The notes: generated by a model from the sequence alone, not told the origin. 64,000 bases of DNA from Kaistella carnis (GCF_003860585.1 NZ_CP034159.1:2356001-2420000); one strand, 5' to 3'. Shown: positions 9,150 through 19,493, counted from the first letter of the stretch. Translations and numbers: made by a program.

Positions 9150-9893
9150 ATGTTAAAAATTAACAACTTACACGCAAAAATCCAAGACGGAGCAGAGATC
9201 TTAAAAGGGATCAACCTACAAATAAATCCAGGTGAAGTTCACGCCATCATGGGACCAAACGGAGCCGGGAAATCAACCCTTGCTTCTGTTATCGCAGGAA
9301 AAGAAGAATACGAAGTAACTGACGGTGAAATCCTTTTCGAAGGAAAAGACATTGTTGAAGATGCTCCGGAAGAAAGAGCACATGAAGGAATTTTCCTTTC
9401 GTTCCAGTATCCGGTAGAAATTCCCGGAGTTACGGTAACCAACTTTATCAAAGCAGCCATTAACGAAAACCGAAAAGCAAAAGGTTTAGAAAATATGTCA
9501 GCAAAAGAAATGTTAGCTTTGGTAAAAGAAAACTCAGAAAAATTAAACATTAAGAGAGAGTTTCTAAACCGTTCATTAAACGAAGGATTTTCTGGAGGCG
9601 AGAAGAAAAGAAATGAAATCTTCCAGATGATGATGTTGAATCCGAAGTTGGCGATTCTTGATGAGACCGATTCAGGATTAGATATTGATGCTTTGAGAAT
9701 TGTTGCAGACGGAGTGAATTCTTTCAGAAAAGAAGGAAACGCTGTTTTGTTAATTACTCACTACCAGAGACTTTTAGATTATATCGAGCCAGATTTTGTT
9801 CATGTTTTAGCCGATGGGAAAATCATCAAAACCGGTGATAAATCACTTGCTTTAGAATTAGAAGACAAAGGATACGATTGGCTTTTGAATTAA
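9150..9893 (+). CDS. sufC: Fe-S cluster assembly ATPase SufC
   Basis: This is a 247-residue ABC-type ATPase. Walker A is GPNGAGKST (35-43), the signature FSGGEKKR (147-154), Walker B LAILDETDSG (167-176), with the switch His at 204. The sequence after Walker B (DSGLDIDALR) is typical of SufC rather than of transport ATPases. It drives the conformational change of the SufBC2D complex during cluster building. It sits between sufB and sufD on the same strand. Confidence 0.97.
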   Translation: MLKINNLHAKIQDGAEILKGINLQINPGEVHAIMGPNGAGKSTLASVIAGKEEYEVTDGEILFEGKDIVEDAPEERAHEGIFLSFQYPVEIPGVTVTNFIKAAINENRKAKGLENMSAKEMLALVKENSEKLNIKREFLNRSLNEGFSGGEKKRNEIFQMMMLNPKLAILDETDSGLDIDALRIVADGVNSFRKEGNAVLLITHYQRLLDYIEPDFVHVLADGKIIKTGDKSLALELEDKGYDWLLN

Positions 9894-9950
9894 TTTGGAA
9901 TTTGTAAACCACAAATTTCCTTTTAAAATGTCGAATTTCAAATCAATACA

Positions 9951-11270
9951 ATGGCTCTATTAGAAAATATACAAAACAACCACGCTGCTTTTTTAGATAC
10001 GCTTCAACACCGTTTTCTGGATGAGACTCGAAATGCTGCCTTGAAAAAGTTTTTTCATTTCGGCTTTCCAACTAAAAAAGACGAGGAATATAAATACACG
10101 AACTTAAGAGAAATCACCGAGAAGAATTACAATTTCTTCCCGAAAGAAGCGCATACGATTTCTAAAGAACAGATTGCAGAACTGCATTTGGGCGAAGAAA
10201 ATTTTGACTGGATTGTCTTTATCAATGGACAGTTACACAAAGAATTATCAAAAATTTCAATTGAAAATGTAGAATTGCTTTCTTTCAATTACGCTTTGAA
10301 TGATCCAAAACATAAAGATGTTTTCGAACATTATTTCAATACGCTCGCTGACCAAAATTTGGCGTTCACGAATTTGAATACCGCTTATTGCAAAATGGGA
10401 TTTTTCTTAAAGGTTCCAAAAAATGTCGTGATTGAAAAACCAATTCACGTGTTCTATATCTCTCAAAATCAAGACGAAAACACGTTTTATAATACCCGTA
10501 ATTTACTGATTGCAGAAGAAGGTGCTAAAATTGAAGTGATTGAAAGTCATCATAACTTCGATGAAACTTACGTGTTCACCAATTCCGTTACTGAAATTTT
10601 CACTTACCAAAATGCAAAAGCAGATTGGCATAAAGTGCAAAATGACAGCAACACGTCTTACATGATGGATCACACTTTTGCAAAACAGGAGCATGACAGT
10701 TTAACGACCGTTAACACGTTTTCGTTCGGTGGAAAATTAGTACGTAATAACTTAGATTTTATTCATAACGGCGAGAATATCAACTCGTTCATGAACGGAA
10801 TCACGATTATCGACGACGAACAATTGGTCGATCATCATACCGCAGTTCACCACAAAACACCAAATTGCGAGAGTTACCAAAACTACAAAGGAATTTACAA
10901 AGGCAAATCTCACGGGGTTTTCAACGGTAAAGTTTATGTAGATAAAATCGCTCAGAAAACCAATGCTTATCAACAAAACAACAATATTTTGCTCGACGAA
11001 GGCGCATCGATTGACAGCAAGCCACAATTGGAGATTTTCGCAGATGACGTGAAATGTTCACACGGTTGTACGGTTGGTCAGTTGAATGAAGACGCTTTGT
11101 TTTACCTTCGTGCCCGTGGAATTTCCAAGAAAGAAGCGCAGGCGATGTTATTGTTTGCCTTCGCAAATGATGCGATGGAAAACATCGATATCGAACCACT
11201 ACGAGTTAAAATTTCCAAACTTCTGGCAGAAAAATTAGAAGTAGATATGGAGTTTGAAGATATTTTTTAG
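9951..11270 (+). CDS. sufD: Fe-S cluster assembly protein SufD
   Basis: This is a 439-residue protein of the SufB/SufD beta-helix family. The C-terminal core includes VDHHTAVHHKTPNCESYQNYKGIY, SKPQLEIFADDVKCSHGCTVGQLNEDALFYLRARGI and a helical tail. It pairs with SufB in the scaffold and is needed for iron acquisition in characterised systems. It is the last gene of the suf cluster here. No sufS or sufE follows; instead an 82-base hairpin repeat begins ten bases after the stop codon. Confidence 0.96.
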   Translation: MALLENIQNNHAAFLDTLQHRFLDETRNAALKKFFHFGFPTKKDEEYKYTNLREITEKNYNFFPKEAHTISKEQIAELHLGEENFDWIVFINGQLHKELSKISIENVELLSFNYALNDPKHKDVFEHYFNTLADQNLAFTNLNTAYCKMGFFLKVPKNVVIEKPIHVFYISQNQDENTFYNTRNLLIAEEGAKIEVIESHHNFDETYVFTNSVTEIFTYQNAKADWHKVQNDSNTSYMMDHTFAKQEHDSLTTVNTFSFGGKLVRNNLDFIHNGENINSFMNGITIIDDEQLVDHHTAVHHKTPNCESYQNYKGIYKGKSHGVFNGKVYVDKIAQKTNAYQQNNNILLDEGASIDSKPQLEIFADDVKCSHGCTVGQLNEDALFYLRARGISKKEAQAMLLFAFANDAMENIDIEPLRVKISKLLAEKLEVDMEFEDIF

Positions 11271-11280
11271 GGCGACAAAT

Positions 11281-11362
11281 TTCCGCCTTCCGTTCCCGCT
11301 TTTTTAATTGCTGGCTTCGACAAGCTCAGCCACCAATTAAAAAGAGCTCCACTCAAGTCGGG
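11281..11362 (+). repeat. 82-base hairpin repeat, copy 1
   Basis: This segment matches the reverse complement of 37521-37602 at 73 of 82 positions without gaps. The element is itself an imperfect inverted repeat: an outer stem (CCG-CTT arms and a GT/AC pair), an interior loop, then an A/T-rich stem around a GGC/GCC pair with the loop TTCGACAAGCTCA. It lies ten bases after the sufD stop, in the orientation of that gene. Confidence 0.8.
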
Positions 11363-11415
11363 TCGCAACTGGGAATGAAAAACAACATTTGTTTATAAAA
11401 ACAAACCAATAATAG

Positions 11416-11440
11416 AAACGGGCTAAAGCCCGTTTTTTTT
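11416..11440 (+). terminator. Factor-independent terminator of the suf operon
   Basis: The stem AAACGGGC/GCCCGTTT has a TAAA loop and is followed by a run of eight T residues. It is the first classical terminator after sufD. Confidence 0.85.
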
Positions 11441-11640
11441 GTTTGAAACAAGATTCAGCCTCAGCCAAACCTTGATTTCTTAACACGATAAAAGGGTGTT
11501 ATAAATTCGTGCCTTTGCTAAGTGAAACGCCTTTGCGTATGTAGTCTTTTCCAAGTGAATTTGTAATTACTTTGCGTCTTTACGTTAAAAAATTAATTGC
11601 TGGAAAAACACTTTGAACCAAAAAATCCTATCTTTAAAAA

Positions 11641-12147
11641 ATGAATTTAGAACATATCAAAGACCATCTCAACGCTTACAAAGAACACGACCAAATATTC
11701 GACGCGGCCCATTTCCTCATTGAAACTTTTGGATTAGAGAGTGAAAACTTCGCAGGTTTCGGTTTTCGTCCGGAATTAGAACCGAACAAAATGTTATTAA
11801 CCACCGACGGAGCACTAGGTGAAAAACAAATGGTCATGATTCCCCGAAACCTTTTCGATTTTGATCTGAATTTAGTTGCAAACATGGTTGCGCACGAAAT
11901 GTTACACGTTCGACAAAAAGCTCCTGAATCGTTAGTAGAAGACAAAAACGAAAGAGAATTTCAAGCCTATTACGAAATGCTTTTCCATAAAGAATTTCCA
12001 CTCGTTCCTGAGGTTTCAGATTTTCATAAAAAATTCTTTGGTGAAAAAGCGTTGGAATATTATAAAAGGATGGGTGAAGATTCTGTATTGCAAAATAAAT
12101 ATTTCGAGCAGAAAATTGAAGTTGAAAATTTAATAAATTCTCTTTAA
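11641..12147 (+). CDS. Small putative zinc-metalloprotease-like protein (HEMLH motif), unrecognised family
   Basis: This 168-residue protein has no signal peptide and no membrane segment. Residues 79-92 (VANMVAHEMLHVRQ) form an amphipathic helix with the HExxH motif at 85-89. About 15 residues later comes a helix KNEREFQAYYEMLF with E105 and E112, either of which could be the third ligand of a gluzincin fold. An acidic helical C-terminus follows. I do not recognise a named family. The zincin reading rests only on the motif and the helix pattern. It stands alone, facing the convergent mutase gene. Confidence 0.65.
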   Translation: MNLEHIKDHLNAYKEHDQIFDAAHFLIETFGLESENFAGFGFRPELEPNKMLLTTDGALGEKQMVMIPRNLFDFDLNLVANMVAHEMLHVRQKAPESLVEDKNEREFQAYYEMLFHKEFPLVPEVSDFHKKFFGEKALEYYKRMGEDSVLQNKYFEQKIEVENLINSL

Positions 12148-12206
12148 TCAAACTTTTATAATTAAATGATTTGTAGTCTTTTATCTTTCTTCTGTTTTCT
12201 TTTATT

Positions 12207-14324
12207 CTATTTCAGAAATCCTTCTAAAATCTCACATGCCGATTTCGGTAAATTAGTTCCCGGACCAAAAATATAGTCAGCTCCATTTTCATAAAGAAAG
12301 TCATAATCCTGTTTTGGAATTACACCACCAACCACAATCGTAATATCATCTGCACCCAGTTTCTTCAATTCTGCCACCACTTGCGGAACGAGAAATTTAT
12401 GTCCGGCTGCTAAAGAAGAAACGCCCAATATATGAATGTCATTTTCTACGGCTTGTTTTGCTACTTCTTCCGGAGTTTGAAATAGTGGAGCAACATCAAC
12501 ATCAAATCCCATATCAGCAAAAGCGGTTGCGACTACTTTTGCGCCCCGATCGTGACCGTCCTGTCCCATTTTAACGACCATGATTCTTGGTCTTCTTCCT
12601 TCATGTTCCTCAAACTTTTCAGTTAAGGCAAGTGCTTTCGGGAAATATTCATTCTTGCTTGCATTCATTGCGTAAACTCCTTGTATGGTTCTGATATTCG
12701 CTTTGTACCGTCCGAAACTTTCTTCCATCGCGTCACTCATTTCTCCGAGTGTCACTCTTCTGCGAGCAGCTTCAATGCAAATTTCTAAAAGATTACCTTC
12801 TCCAGATTTTGCAGACTCTTTTAGTCGTTCGAGAATTTCTGTAACTGCTTCGGGATTTCTGTCGGTTTTTATTTGATGCAATCTTTCGATTTGTTTACGT
12901 CGAACTTCGGAATTATCGATATCTAAAATATCCAACTCCATTTGTTTTTGAGTCGATTTGAAAGAATTAACTCCGATAATAAATTCTTCGCCACTATCGA
13001 TCTTTGCTTGCTTTTTAGCGGCAGCTTCTTCGATTCTCATTTTCGGAATTCCAGCTTCAATGGCTTTAGTCATTCCGCCTTCTTTTTCCACTTCATCGAT
13101 GAATTTCATGGCTTCATCAATCATCTGTTTCGTCAGACTTTCTACAAGATGACTTCCTCCCATCGGATCTACAACATCGGTAATTCCACTTTCCTGCTGT
13201 AAAATAATCTGGGTATTTCTGGCAATTTTCGCGGAATAATCGGTAGGTAAAGCAATTGCTTCATCGAGTGCATTTGTATGTAAAGATTGCGTTCCACCCA
13301 AAGCGGCAGACAATGCTTCAATCGCTGTTCTCGTGATATTGTTGAAAGGTTCCTGTTCAGTTAAGCTCCAACCAGAAGTTTGAGAGTGGGTTCTTAAAGC
13401 AAGCGATTTCGGATTCTGTGGATTAAATTGTGTTAACAGATTCGCCCAGATAAAACGAGCTGCCCGCATTTTCGCAATTTCCATAAAATGATTCATTCCG
13501 ACCGCCCAGAAAAAAGATAATCTAGGCGCGAAATCATCGACTTTCATTCCGGCTTTCATTCCAGTTCTTACGTATTCTAAACCATCGGCTAAAGTATAAG
13601 CCATTTCCAAAACCGGTGTCGCTCCAGCTTCCTGCATGTGGTAACCTGAGATAGAAATTGAATTAAATTTCGGAATATTTTGGGCTGTATATTCGAAAAT
13701 ATCAGCAATAATTTTCATGGAAGGACTTGGCGGATAAATGTAAGTATTCCGAACCATGAATTCTTTTAAAATATCGTTCTGAATCGTGCCCGAAAGTTTA
13801 TCCTGAGAAACTCCCTGTTCTTCTGCAGCGACAATATAAAAAGCCAAAATCGGTAAAACCGCGCCGTTCATTGTCATAGAAACCGAGATTTCATCTAATG
13901 GAATTTCATTAAATAAAATCTTCATGTCTTCCACGGAATCAATTGCTACTCCGGCTTTTCCGACATCACCTTCAACTCTCGGATGATCAGAATCATAACC
14001 TCGGTGCGTCGCCAAATCAAAGGCAACAGACAACCCTTTTTGTCCGGCCGCTAAATTTCTTCTGTAAAAAGCGTTTGATTCTTCCGCTGTAGAAAATCCT
14101 GCGTATTGACGAATAGTCCAGGGTTTTTGAACGTACATGGTTGAATAAGGTCCGCGTAAATAAGGTGCAACTCCGGCAGAATATTGTTTTTCTGTGAGGA
14201 CTTTTGAATCGTTTTCGGTATAGGAAGATTTCATTTCCAAACCGTCTTTCTCAAAAAAGTAGGGAAGGGTTGCTTCCGATTTTAAGGAAAAATCAGGATT
14301 TGTATTTTGGATTTTTTGACGCAT
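12207..14324 (-). CDS. scpA: Methylmalonyl-CoA mutase, catalytic (large) subunit
   Basis: At 705 residues it has the length of the catalytic subunit. The N-terminal TIM-barrel substrate domain contains [49 protein letters not shown] (split over residues about 67-115). The C-terminal cobalamin domain has DGHDRG (589-594, axial His591). It interconverts methylmalonyl-CoA and succinyl-CoA for propionate metabolism. The small subunit gene (mutA) is not beside it, although the two are commonly adjacent. Its GTPase chaperone MeaB is encoded at 62325-63308, far away. Also written mutB or mcmA2 in other genomes. Confidence 0.95.
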   Translation of the reverse strand: MRQKIQNTNPDFSLKSEATLPYFFEKDGLEMKSSYTENDSKVLTEKQYSAGVAPYLRGPYSTMYVQKPWTIRQYAGFSTAEESNAFYRRNLAAGQKGLSVAFDLATHRGYDSDHPRVEGDVGKAGVAIDSVEDMKILFNEIPLDEISVSMTMNGAVLPILAFYIVAAEEQGVSQDKLSGTIQNDILKEFMVRNTYIYPPSPSMKIIADIFEYTAQNIPKFNSISISGYHMQEAGATPVLEMAYTLADGLEYVRTGMKAGMKVDDFAPRLSFFWAVGMNHFMEIAKMRAARFIWANLLTQFNPQNPKSLALRTHSQTSGWSLTEQEPFNNITRTAIEALSAALGGTQSLHTNALDEAIALPTDYSAKIARNTQIILQQESGITDVVDPMGGSHLVESLTKQMIDEAMKFIDEVEKEGGMTKAIEAGIPKMRIEEAAAKKQAKIDSGEEFIIGVNSFKSTQKQMELDILDIDNSEVRRKQIERLHQIKTDRNPEAVTEILERLKESAKSGEGNLLEICIEAARRRVTLGEMSDAMEESFGRYKANIRTIQGVYAMNASKNEYFPKALALTEKFEEHEGRRPRIMVVKMGQDGHDRGAKVVATAFADMGFDVDVAPLFQTPEEVAKQAVENDIHILGVSSLAAGHKFLVPQVVAELKKLGADDITIVVGGVIPKQDYDFLYENGADYIFGPGTNLPKSACEILEGFLK

Positions 14325-14459
14325 TTTACTTGGCTTTATAGGAAGTAAAGTTACGAATTTTTAAGAAATTTTTCGGAGGAAAAATAAGGAACGGAATTAG
14401 GAATTGCGATAGTTGAATAAAACTCTTTTAAATTTGTAATCTGTAAGAACTAAAATATA

Positions 14460-14512
14460 GAAGTTGTGATCCGAAAGTTGGCGCGAGCGAAGCGAGCGCC
14501 GAAAAGTGTGTA
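14460..14512. repeat. GC-rich intergenic hairpin
   Basis: Around 14480-14500 GGCGC and GCGCC arms surround an interior with repeated GAGCG/GCGAG words. It stands out from the AT-rich flank between the mutase start and the next gene and looks like a REP-type element. Only one copy was seen in the window. Confidence 0.4.
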
Positions 14513-14517
14513 AGAAA

Positions 14518-14547
14518 AAAAACTTTCAGAGAATTCTGAAAGTTTTT
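14518..14547. terminator. Hairpin terminator after the small membrane protein gene
   Basis: AAACTTTCAGA pairs with TCTGAAAGTTT across a short loop, with A and T runs on both sides. It lies downstream (leftward) of the minus-strand gene ending at 14587. Confidence 0.75.
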
Positions 14548-14586
14548 TAAATATGTTAAAACCTTTGAAGTTTAGATTTTGAGTAT

Positions 14587-14832
14587 CTATGATTCAGTAC
14601 GTCTTAATTTCCTCTGCAGATAACTATATAAGTTTGGAATAAATTGAGAAGTTCCAACTCCCAGTTCCCTCATTTTGGGGAATGCTCGTAAAATTTGCGG
14701 TAAAGACAATGCAAGAATAATCCCATAAGGACTTGTGCTTTTTGGATTGTTATCTGTTAGATATAAAAACATTATTCCGCCCAGTATAAGAAGTGTTATT
14801 AAAAGATTTGTAGTTTCTGAATTTATTTTCAT
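14587..14832 (-). CDS. Small membrane protein, unknown function
   Basis: This 81-residue protein has two hydrophobic stretches, about residues 8-26 and 36-48. A basic C-terminal tail (YLQRKLRRTES) follows. I do not recognise the family. It starts 33 bases after the release factor 1 stop on the same strand, so it is probably co-transcribed with prfA, and a hairpin terminator follows it. The reading frame is credible because of its position and terminator. Confidence 0.6.
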   Translation of the reverse strand: MKINSETTNLLITLLILGGIMFLYLTDNNPKSTSPYGIILALSLPQILRAFPKMRELGVGTSQFIPNLYSYLQRKLRRTES

Positions 14833-14865
14833 AGTATAAATATATCAAAAAAATTACATTCCATT

Positions 14866-15954
14866 TTAATAATTATCTTCCTCGCCTTTCATTTTCTCTG
14901 CATTCTCCGCCATAATCACAGCGTCGATCATTTCCTGCATATCACCATTCATATACGCATCAAGGTTGTACATTGATTTGTTAATTCTGTGATCGGTAAC
15001 TCTTCCTTGAGAATAGTTGTAAGTCTTAATTTTTGCGGAACGGTCACCCGTGGAAACCATTGATTTTCTTTGAGCGGCGACGTCACCAACTGCTTTTTGC
15101 AATTCGATATCGTATAATTTTGTTCGAAGCATTTCCATTGCTAATTCACGGTTAGCCAACTGAGAACGTGCCTGTTGACAAACAACCACCATTCCGGAAG
15201 GTTTGTGTGTTAACTGAACTTTTGTTTCTACTTTATTCACGTTTTGTCCACCTGCTCCTCCCGATCTTGAAGTTTGCATTTCAATGTCTGCCGGATTTAA
15301 TTCAAAATCAATTTCTTCGGCTTCCGGTAAAACTGCGACGGTTATTGCTGAAGTGTGAACTCTACCCTGAGATTCTGTTTCCGGAACACGCTGTACACGG
15401 TGAACACCGGATTCAAACTTCATGATGCCATAAACGCCGTCATTTCCTTCCACTCTTAATATCAATTCCTTGTAACCTTTTGAAGCTTCACTGAAATCCG
15501 TTATTTCATGTTTCCAACCTTTTGATTTGAAAAACATAGCGTACGCTCGGTAAACATCTTCCACAAAAATTGCAGCTTCATCGCCACCAGTTCCGGCACG
15601 AAGTTCCACGATTACGTTTTTGTCATCGGTCGGATCTTTCGGAATTAAAAGGACTTTTAATTCTTCTTCTAAACCTGGAATTTTGTCAAGCATTTCATAC
15701 TTTTCCATTTTTGCCATTTCGACAAACTCTTTGTCAGAACCGTCTGCGATAATTTCCTCGGATTCTTCAATTGTTTTTAGAGCTTGCATATACTGATCGA
15801 AAACGGCAACGATTTTTCCTAAGTCGCTGTATTCTTTATTCAGCGTAGAATATTTCTTCTGATCAGAAATTATATCTGGCTGAATAATGAGGTCTGCAAC
15901 TTCATTATAACGTTGTTTAATGGCTTCGAGTTTCGGTATAAGGGACTTTGACAT
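14866..15954 (-). CDS. prfA: Peptide chain release factor 1
   Basis: At 362 residues it matches RF1. The GGQ motif that triggers peptidyl-tRNA hydrolysis is at 235-237 ([11 protein letters not shown]). The stop-codon recognition loop reads [15 protein letters not shown], with the PxT tripeptide PET at 191-193. This differs from the PAT of E. coli but is a known form in other bacteria. The PxT signature and the absence of SPF separate it from RF2. RF1 reads UAA and UAG. Confidence 0.97.
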   Translation of the reverse strand: MSKSLIPKLEAIKQRYNEVADLIIQPDIISDQKKYSTLNKEYSDLGKIVAVFDQYMQALKTIEESEEIIADGSDKEFVEMAKMEKYEMLDKIPGLEEELKVLLIPKDPTDDKNVIVELRAGTGGDEAAIFVEDVYRAYAMFFKSKGWKHEITDFSEASKGYKELILRVEGNDGVYGIMKFESGVHRVQRVPETESQGRVHTSAITVAVLPEAEEIDFELNPADIEMQTSRSGGAGGQNVNKVETKVQLTHKPSGMVVVCQQARSQLANRELAMEMLRTKLYDIELQKAVGDVAAQRKSMVSTGDRSAKIKTYNYSQGRVTDHRINKSMYNLDAYMNGDMQEMIDAVIMAENAEKMKGEEDNY

Positions 15955-16030
15955 TTCTGATTTTTTGTAGTTTGCAAAGATAAAGAAAAATGAGCCAAGT
16001 TAAAAGAATCAATTTGGCGGTGAAAAGAAG

Positions 16031-16128
16031 ACTAGAATATGATTGTAGCCCCGATTGCAACGGCATCCTTTTTTGAGGAGGAACGACGAAAAAAAGATAG
16101 AGTGGAAAGCGGGTGAGGAATCGAAAAT
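16031..16128. repeat. Possible interspersed repeat (REP-like) upstream of prfA
   Basis: An unusually GC-rich, gene-free segment begins GATTGTAGCCCCGATTGCAA. ATCCTTTTTT and AAAAAAAGAT arms flank GAGGAGGAACGACG. It resembles sequences I recall as repeated in Flavobacteriia intergenic regions. No second copy lies in this window, so the call rests on memory and the fold. Confidence 0.35.
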
Positions 16129-16158
16129 AAACGAAAATGATGAGGCTCCCAATAAAAA

Positions 16159-16187
16159 AATCAGTTCCTAAAAAATAGAAACTGATT
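16159..16187. terminator. Hairpin terminator after the 92-residue membrane protein gene
   Basis: AATCAGTT and AACTGATT arms surround a purine-rich loop, with A residues before the stem (T residues when read on the minus strand). It lies downstream of the minus-strand gene ending at 16252. Confidence 0.6.
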
Positions 16188-16251
16188 ATATATATGATTT
16201 TGCTTTGCGATTGCTTTTCCCGGAATTAAAGTGGGAGAGCAATGACATCAA

Positions 16252-16530
16252 CTAGTGATGACCGTCTGTATGAAGAAATGGACCACGCCCTTTTGGGTTG
16301 CTGTAAAGAAGTTCTACACCTTCTTGCTCGGTGATTATTTTTCTTTTTACTTCTTCTGGATCGAATGGTTTTGTTTTTCCGAAATATTCAGCTAATCCTG
16401 CTGTGAGCCAAAGTGGGATTACATATCCGAAGAACATAAAAATACACCAGAATCCTACAAGGAACATGCATACGAAATAAACAGTCCAAAGGAATTGGTA
16501 GAATGGGAAAAATGAAGATAGTATCAACAT
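16252..16530 (-). CDS. Small integral membrane protein, unknown function
   Basis: This 92-residue protein is hydrophobic for residues 1-48, which could form one or two membrane helices rich in Phe and aromatic residues. A soluble tail then contains FDPEEVKRKIITEQEGVELLYSNPKGRGPF and ends in HTDGHH. The His-rich end is notable but too short to assign a role. It follows the class I fumarase gene on the same strand, with a gap of 92 bases, and is followed by a hairpin. I do not recognise the family. Confidence 0.6.
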   Translation of the reverse strand: MLILSSFFPFYQFLWTVYFVCMFLVGFWCIFMFFGYVIPLWLTAGLAEYFGKTKPFDPEEVKRKIITEQEGVELLYSNPKGRGPFLHTDGHH

Positions 16531-16622
16531 TGTAATAGATTTTAGGCAAAAATAGGATAAATTTCTTTGAGTGCAAAAGATTTACTCCTGATTTTTATTA
16601 TTTTGATTGATTATAAATTTAG

Positions 16623-18230
16623 TTAATGAGCGATTGATTCAAAGAAGTCATTTCCTTTATCATCCGTAATGATGAATGCTGGGAAATCTTTGATCTCGAT
16701 TTTACGAACAGCTTCCATTCCAAGTTCTTCGAAGTCAACAACTTCTACGGAAGTGATGTTTTCTTTAGCCAGAATTGCAGCCGGTCCACCGATCGATCCG
16801 AGGTAGAATCCGCCGTATTTTTTACAAGCGTTCGTCACTTCTTTGCTTCGGTTTCCTTTAGCCAACATGATCATACTTCCGCCATTGGCCTGGAATTCAT
16901 CGACATAAACATCCATTCTTCCTGCAGTGGTTGGACCGAAACTTCCGGAAGACATTCCGGTTGGAGTTTTTGCGGGACCAGCATAATAGATTGGGTGATT
17001 CTTGAAATAATCCGGCATTGGTTTTCCGCTGTCTAACAATTCTTTGATTTTTGCGTGAGCGATATCTCTGGCTACGATTAACGTTCCATTAAGTTTCAAT
17101 CTTGTTTTAATCGGATGTTTTGAAAGTTCAGCTAAGATTTCCGACATCGGCTGATTCAGATCAATCGAAACGGCTTCTTCTAAATGTGGCGGTGTTAAAG
17201 GCAAGAACTGTTTTGGATTGGTTTCTAACTGTTCTAAAAAGATTCCGTCTTTGGTGATTTTTCCTTTAATGTTTCGGTCAGCAGAACAGGAAACGCCCAT
17301 TCCAACCGGACACGAAGCGGCATGACGCGGAAGACGAATGACACGAACATCATGCGTTAAATATTTCCCACCAAACTGAGCACCAATCGAACTTTCCTGG
17401 CAGATTTTCTGAACTCGCTGTTCCCATTCCAAATCTCGGAAAGCCTGACCTCCCATATTTCCTTCTGTTGGAAGATGGTCGTAATAACCTGCACTTGCTT
17501 TTTTCACCGCGGCTAAATTGGCTTCAGCAGAAGTTCCACCAATAACGATGGCTAAGTGATAAGGCGGACAAGCTGCAGTTCCTAAGTCCATGATTCTTTC
17601 TTTCACGAATGCTTCTAAAGAACTGTCGTTCAATAAAGATTTCGTTTTCTGATAAAGGAAAGTTTTGTTGGCGGAACCGCCACCTTTTGCGATGAACAGC
17701 AATTTATATTCGTTTCCTGTTTCGGCATAAATATCGATTTGTGCGGGAAGATTAGAACCGGAATTCTTTTCTTCAAACATGCTTAAAGGAACGATTTGCG
17801 AATATCTTAAGTTTTTTTCCTGATAGGTATTGTAGATTCCTTTGGAAATCCAGGCTGCATCTTCAACGCCTGTATAAACGTTTTCTCCTTTTTTTGCCAC
17901 ACAGATTGCAGTTCCGGTATCCTGACAAGATGGAAGTGCGCCTTCGACTGCGACTGCTGCATTTTGTAAAAGATTATAAGCTACGAAACGATCGTTATCT
18001 GTCGCCTCCGGATCGTCAATAATTTTTCTGAGTTTCGCTAAGTGTGAGGACCGAAGCATAAATGAAACATCTGCCAACGCATTTTCTGCCAGCAATTCCA
18101 AAGCTTTTGGATCAACATTTAAGATTTCGCGGTTGCCCAGTTGTTCTGTCGTTACATATTCAGAACTTAACTTTTTATACTGAGTCTCGTCTTTTAAGAT
18201 CGGAAAAGGCTCTTGATAGTGGAATTCCAT
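16623..18230 (-). CDS. fumA: Class I fumarate hydratase ([4Fe-4S] type)
   Basis: This 535-residue enzyme interconverts fumarate and malate in the TCA cycle. The three cluster-binding cysteines predicted by comparison with E. coli FumA are C102 (PSCQDTGTA), C221 ([11 protein letters not shown]) and C315 (GVSCSADRN). The C-terminal beta domain has [23 protein letters not shown]. Such enzymes are oxygen-sensitive. A class II, iron-free fumarase (fumC) lies about 1.4 kb away on the other strand, so the genome keeps both types. The symbol could equally be fumB. Confidence 0.95.
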   Translation of the reverse strand: MEFHYQEPFPILKDETQYKKLSSEYVTTEQLGNREILNVDPKALELLAENALADVSFMLRSSHLAKLRKIIDDPEATDNDRFVAYNLLQNAAVAVEGALPSCQDTGTAICVAKKGENVYTGVEDAAWISKGIYNTYQEKNLRYSQIVPLSMFEEKNSGSNLPAQIDIYAETGNEYKLLFIAKGGGSANKTFLYQKTKSLLNDSSLEAFVKERIMDLGTAACPPYHLAIVIGGTSAEANLAAVKKASAGYYDHLPTEGNMGGQAFRDLEWEQRVQKICQESSIGAQFGGKYLTHDVRVIRLPRHAASCPVGMGVSCSADRNIKGKITKDGIFLEQLETNPKQFLPLTPPHLEEAVSIDLNQPMSEILAELSKHPIKTRLKLNGTLIVARDIAHAKIKELLDSGKPMPDYFKNHPIYYAGPAKTPTGMSSGSFGPTTAGRMDVYVDEFQANGGSMIMLAKGNRSKEVTNACKKYGGFYLGSIGGPAAILAKENITSVEVVDFEELGMEAVRKIEIKDFPAFIITDDKGNDFFESIAH

Positions 18231-18316
18231 AATTACAGTAAGATTTTTAAAAGCGTAAAATTAAGAAAATTAAAAATATTGTTCTGCATGGAAAACAGTG
18301 TTATCTATAGAACAAA

Positions 18317-18345
18317 AAAAGGTGAAGACTAAGCCTTCACCTTTG
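18317..18345. terminator. Hairpin terminator between the WYL regulator and fumA
   Basis: AAAGGTGAAG and CTTCACCTTT form the stem with a short loop, with an A run on the left that is a T run on the minus strand. It ends the regulator transcript before fumA. Confidence 0.8.
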
Positions 18346-18432
18346 TGTAGTAGAATAAGAAATGTTTCTTTTCTCTTTCATCATTTGTGTCTACAAATAT
18401 ACTAAATCACATTGTCATTTTTTGTCAACCAC

Positions 18433-19493
18433 CTACGCGGGGCGGAAAGAATTATTTGAAACGAGTTCAATATCATCTTCATAAATCTGGATTATTTCCC
18501 TGTGTTTTTCTACAACCAACTCTTTAAGAATTTCAGGTTTGATTACTTTCACATTAGACATCCACTGGAAAATCCACCCAATGAGTTCGCGATTGATTCC
18601 ACAATTGAGGTGCATTAAAAAATTTCCATTCTCAAGCCGTTCGAATCTTTGTGTTTCATCCCAGAACTGTTTGTGTACAAAAGTCCCTGTACGTTCGGTG
18701 AATTCAAGTTCAATATCATAAACTTCATTATTGATATTTTGAGTAATTCCAAATCGTCGTGAAAGTTCAGTTTCTAAATGCTGCAGATAGCTGCTGTTAT
18801 CAAATGGATCATTGGTCAGTTTGTATTTTGAAATTTGCTCCAGACCCAAAATGAGTAATTGATTGCTTTCCTTCAGATAGCCGGAAATATGAACCACGCC
18901 CCGGTGATACAGAATTTGTACGGGTAAAAAAACCTGGGAAATGTTACGTCGGAAGAAATTGAGGTATAATCATAATTTATTGATATCAGTTCCATCTGTC
19001 TTTTATTCTGAATGCTCCAAATGCAGTCATCCAGTATTTTATGATAATCTGTAAAACTTGAACCTTCATAAAAGTGGGTTGCTTTGATCTGCATTTTTGC
19101 CACATCTACAAAATTTTCGAACTGACTTTTACTGTATTGCTGATAAAAAAGTCGTACGATTTTTCCGAGAGAATCCCGTCTGGAGGAAACAACAGGTTGC
19201 GGAAGAAAATTTTGAAATAGGATATAGGAATTAATATCAAATTCCGTTAGCGGTTCTTCCTTGTTTATATATTCAATCTTCCAGGTTTTTCGGTTTTTTT
19301 CCCCAACGGAAACAACTAATCTTTCATTAGGTAAAATAAGAGAATTTTCCAAATCATATAAATCTCTGTAAAAGGTACGGGATGAAATCTGCAGATCATT
19401 TTTCTTCGCCCAGTTGGATAACATATCGATTGTTACGGGACCCGATTTCAAGCGGCTGTAAATCATCATTAACCTTTTTGACTTCTCCGACAT
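18433..19493 (-). pseudogene. HTH-WYL transcriptional regulator interrupted by a one-base frameshift
   Basis: Two overlapping minus-strand frames (18873-19493, 206 residues; 18433-18897, 154 residues) together make one regulator of about 350 residues, the family's usual length. The N-terminal part has a winged HTH (TIDMLSNWAKKNDLQISSRTFYRDLYDLE). The WYL domain begins INYDY and runs to YPYK in the first frame. It continues as ILYHRGVVHISGY in the second. Adding one A to the A3 run (plus strand TTT, 18915-18917) restores the frame exactly. WYL proteins sense ligands and regulate defence, DNA-damage or metabolic genes. Both halves are otherwise intact, so this is either a very recent mutation or a sequence error. 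Confidence 0.82.

Larger units (their letters stand above)
11271..11640. other. Gene-free stretch after sufD: repeat, terminator and AT-rich leader
   Basis: The 370 bases hold the hairpin repeat (11281-11362), a factor-independent terminator (11416-11440), then about 200 bases with no convincing reading frame. That last part contains several CTTTGCG-like words (about 11510-11585) just before the next gene; their role is unknown. Confidence 0.6.

Noticed and set aside
14866..15954. Release factor assigned as RF2
   Set aside because: The recognition loop has PxT (PET) rather than SPF, and there is no programmed frameshift near the start.
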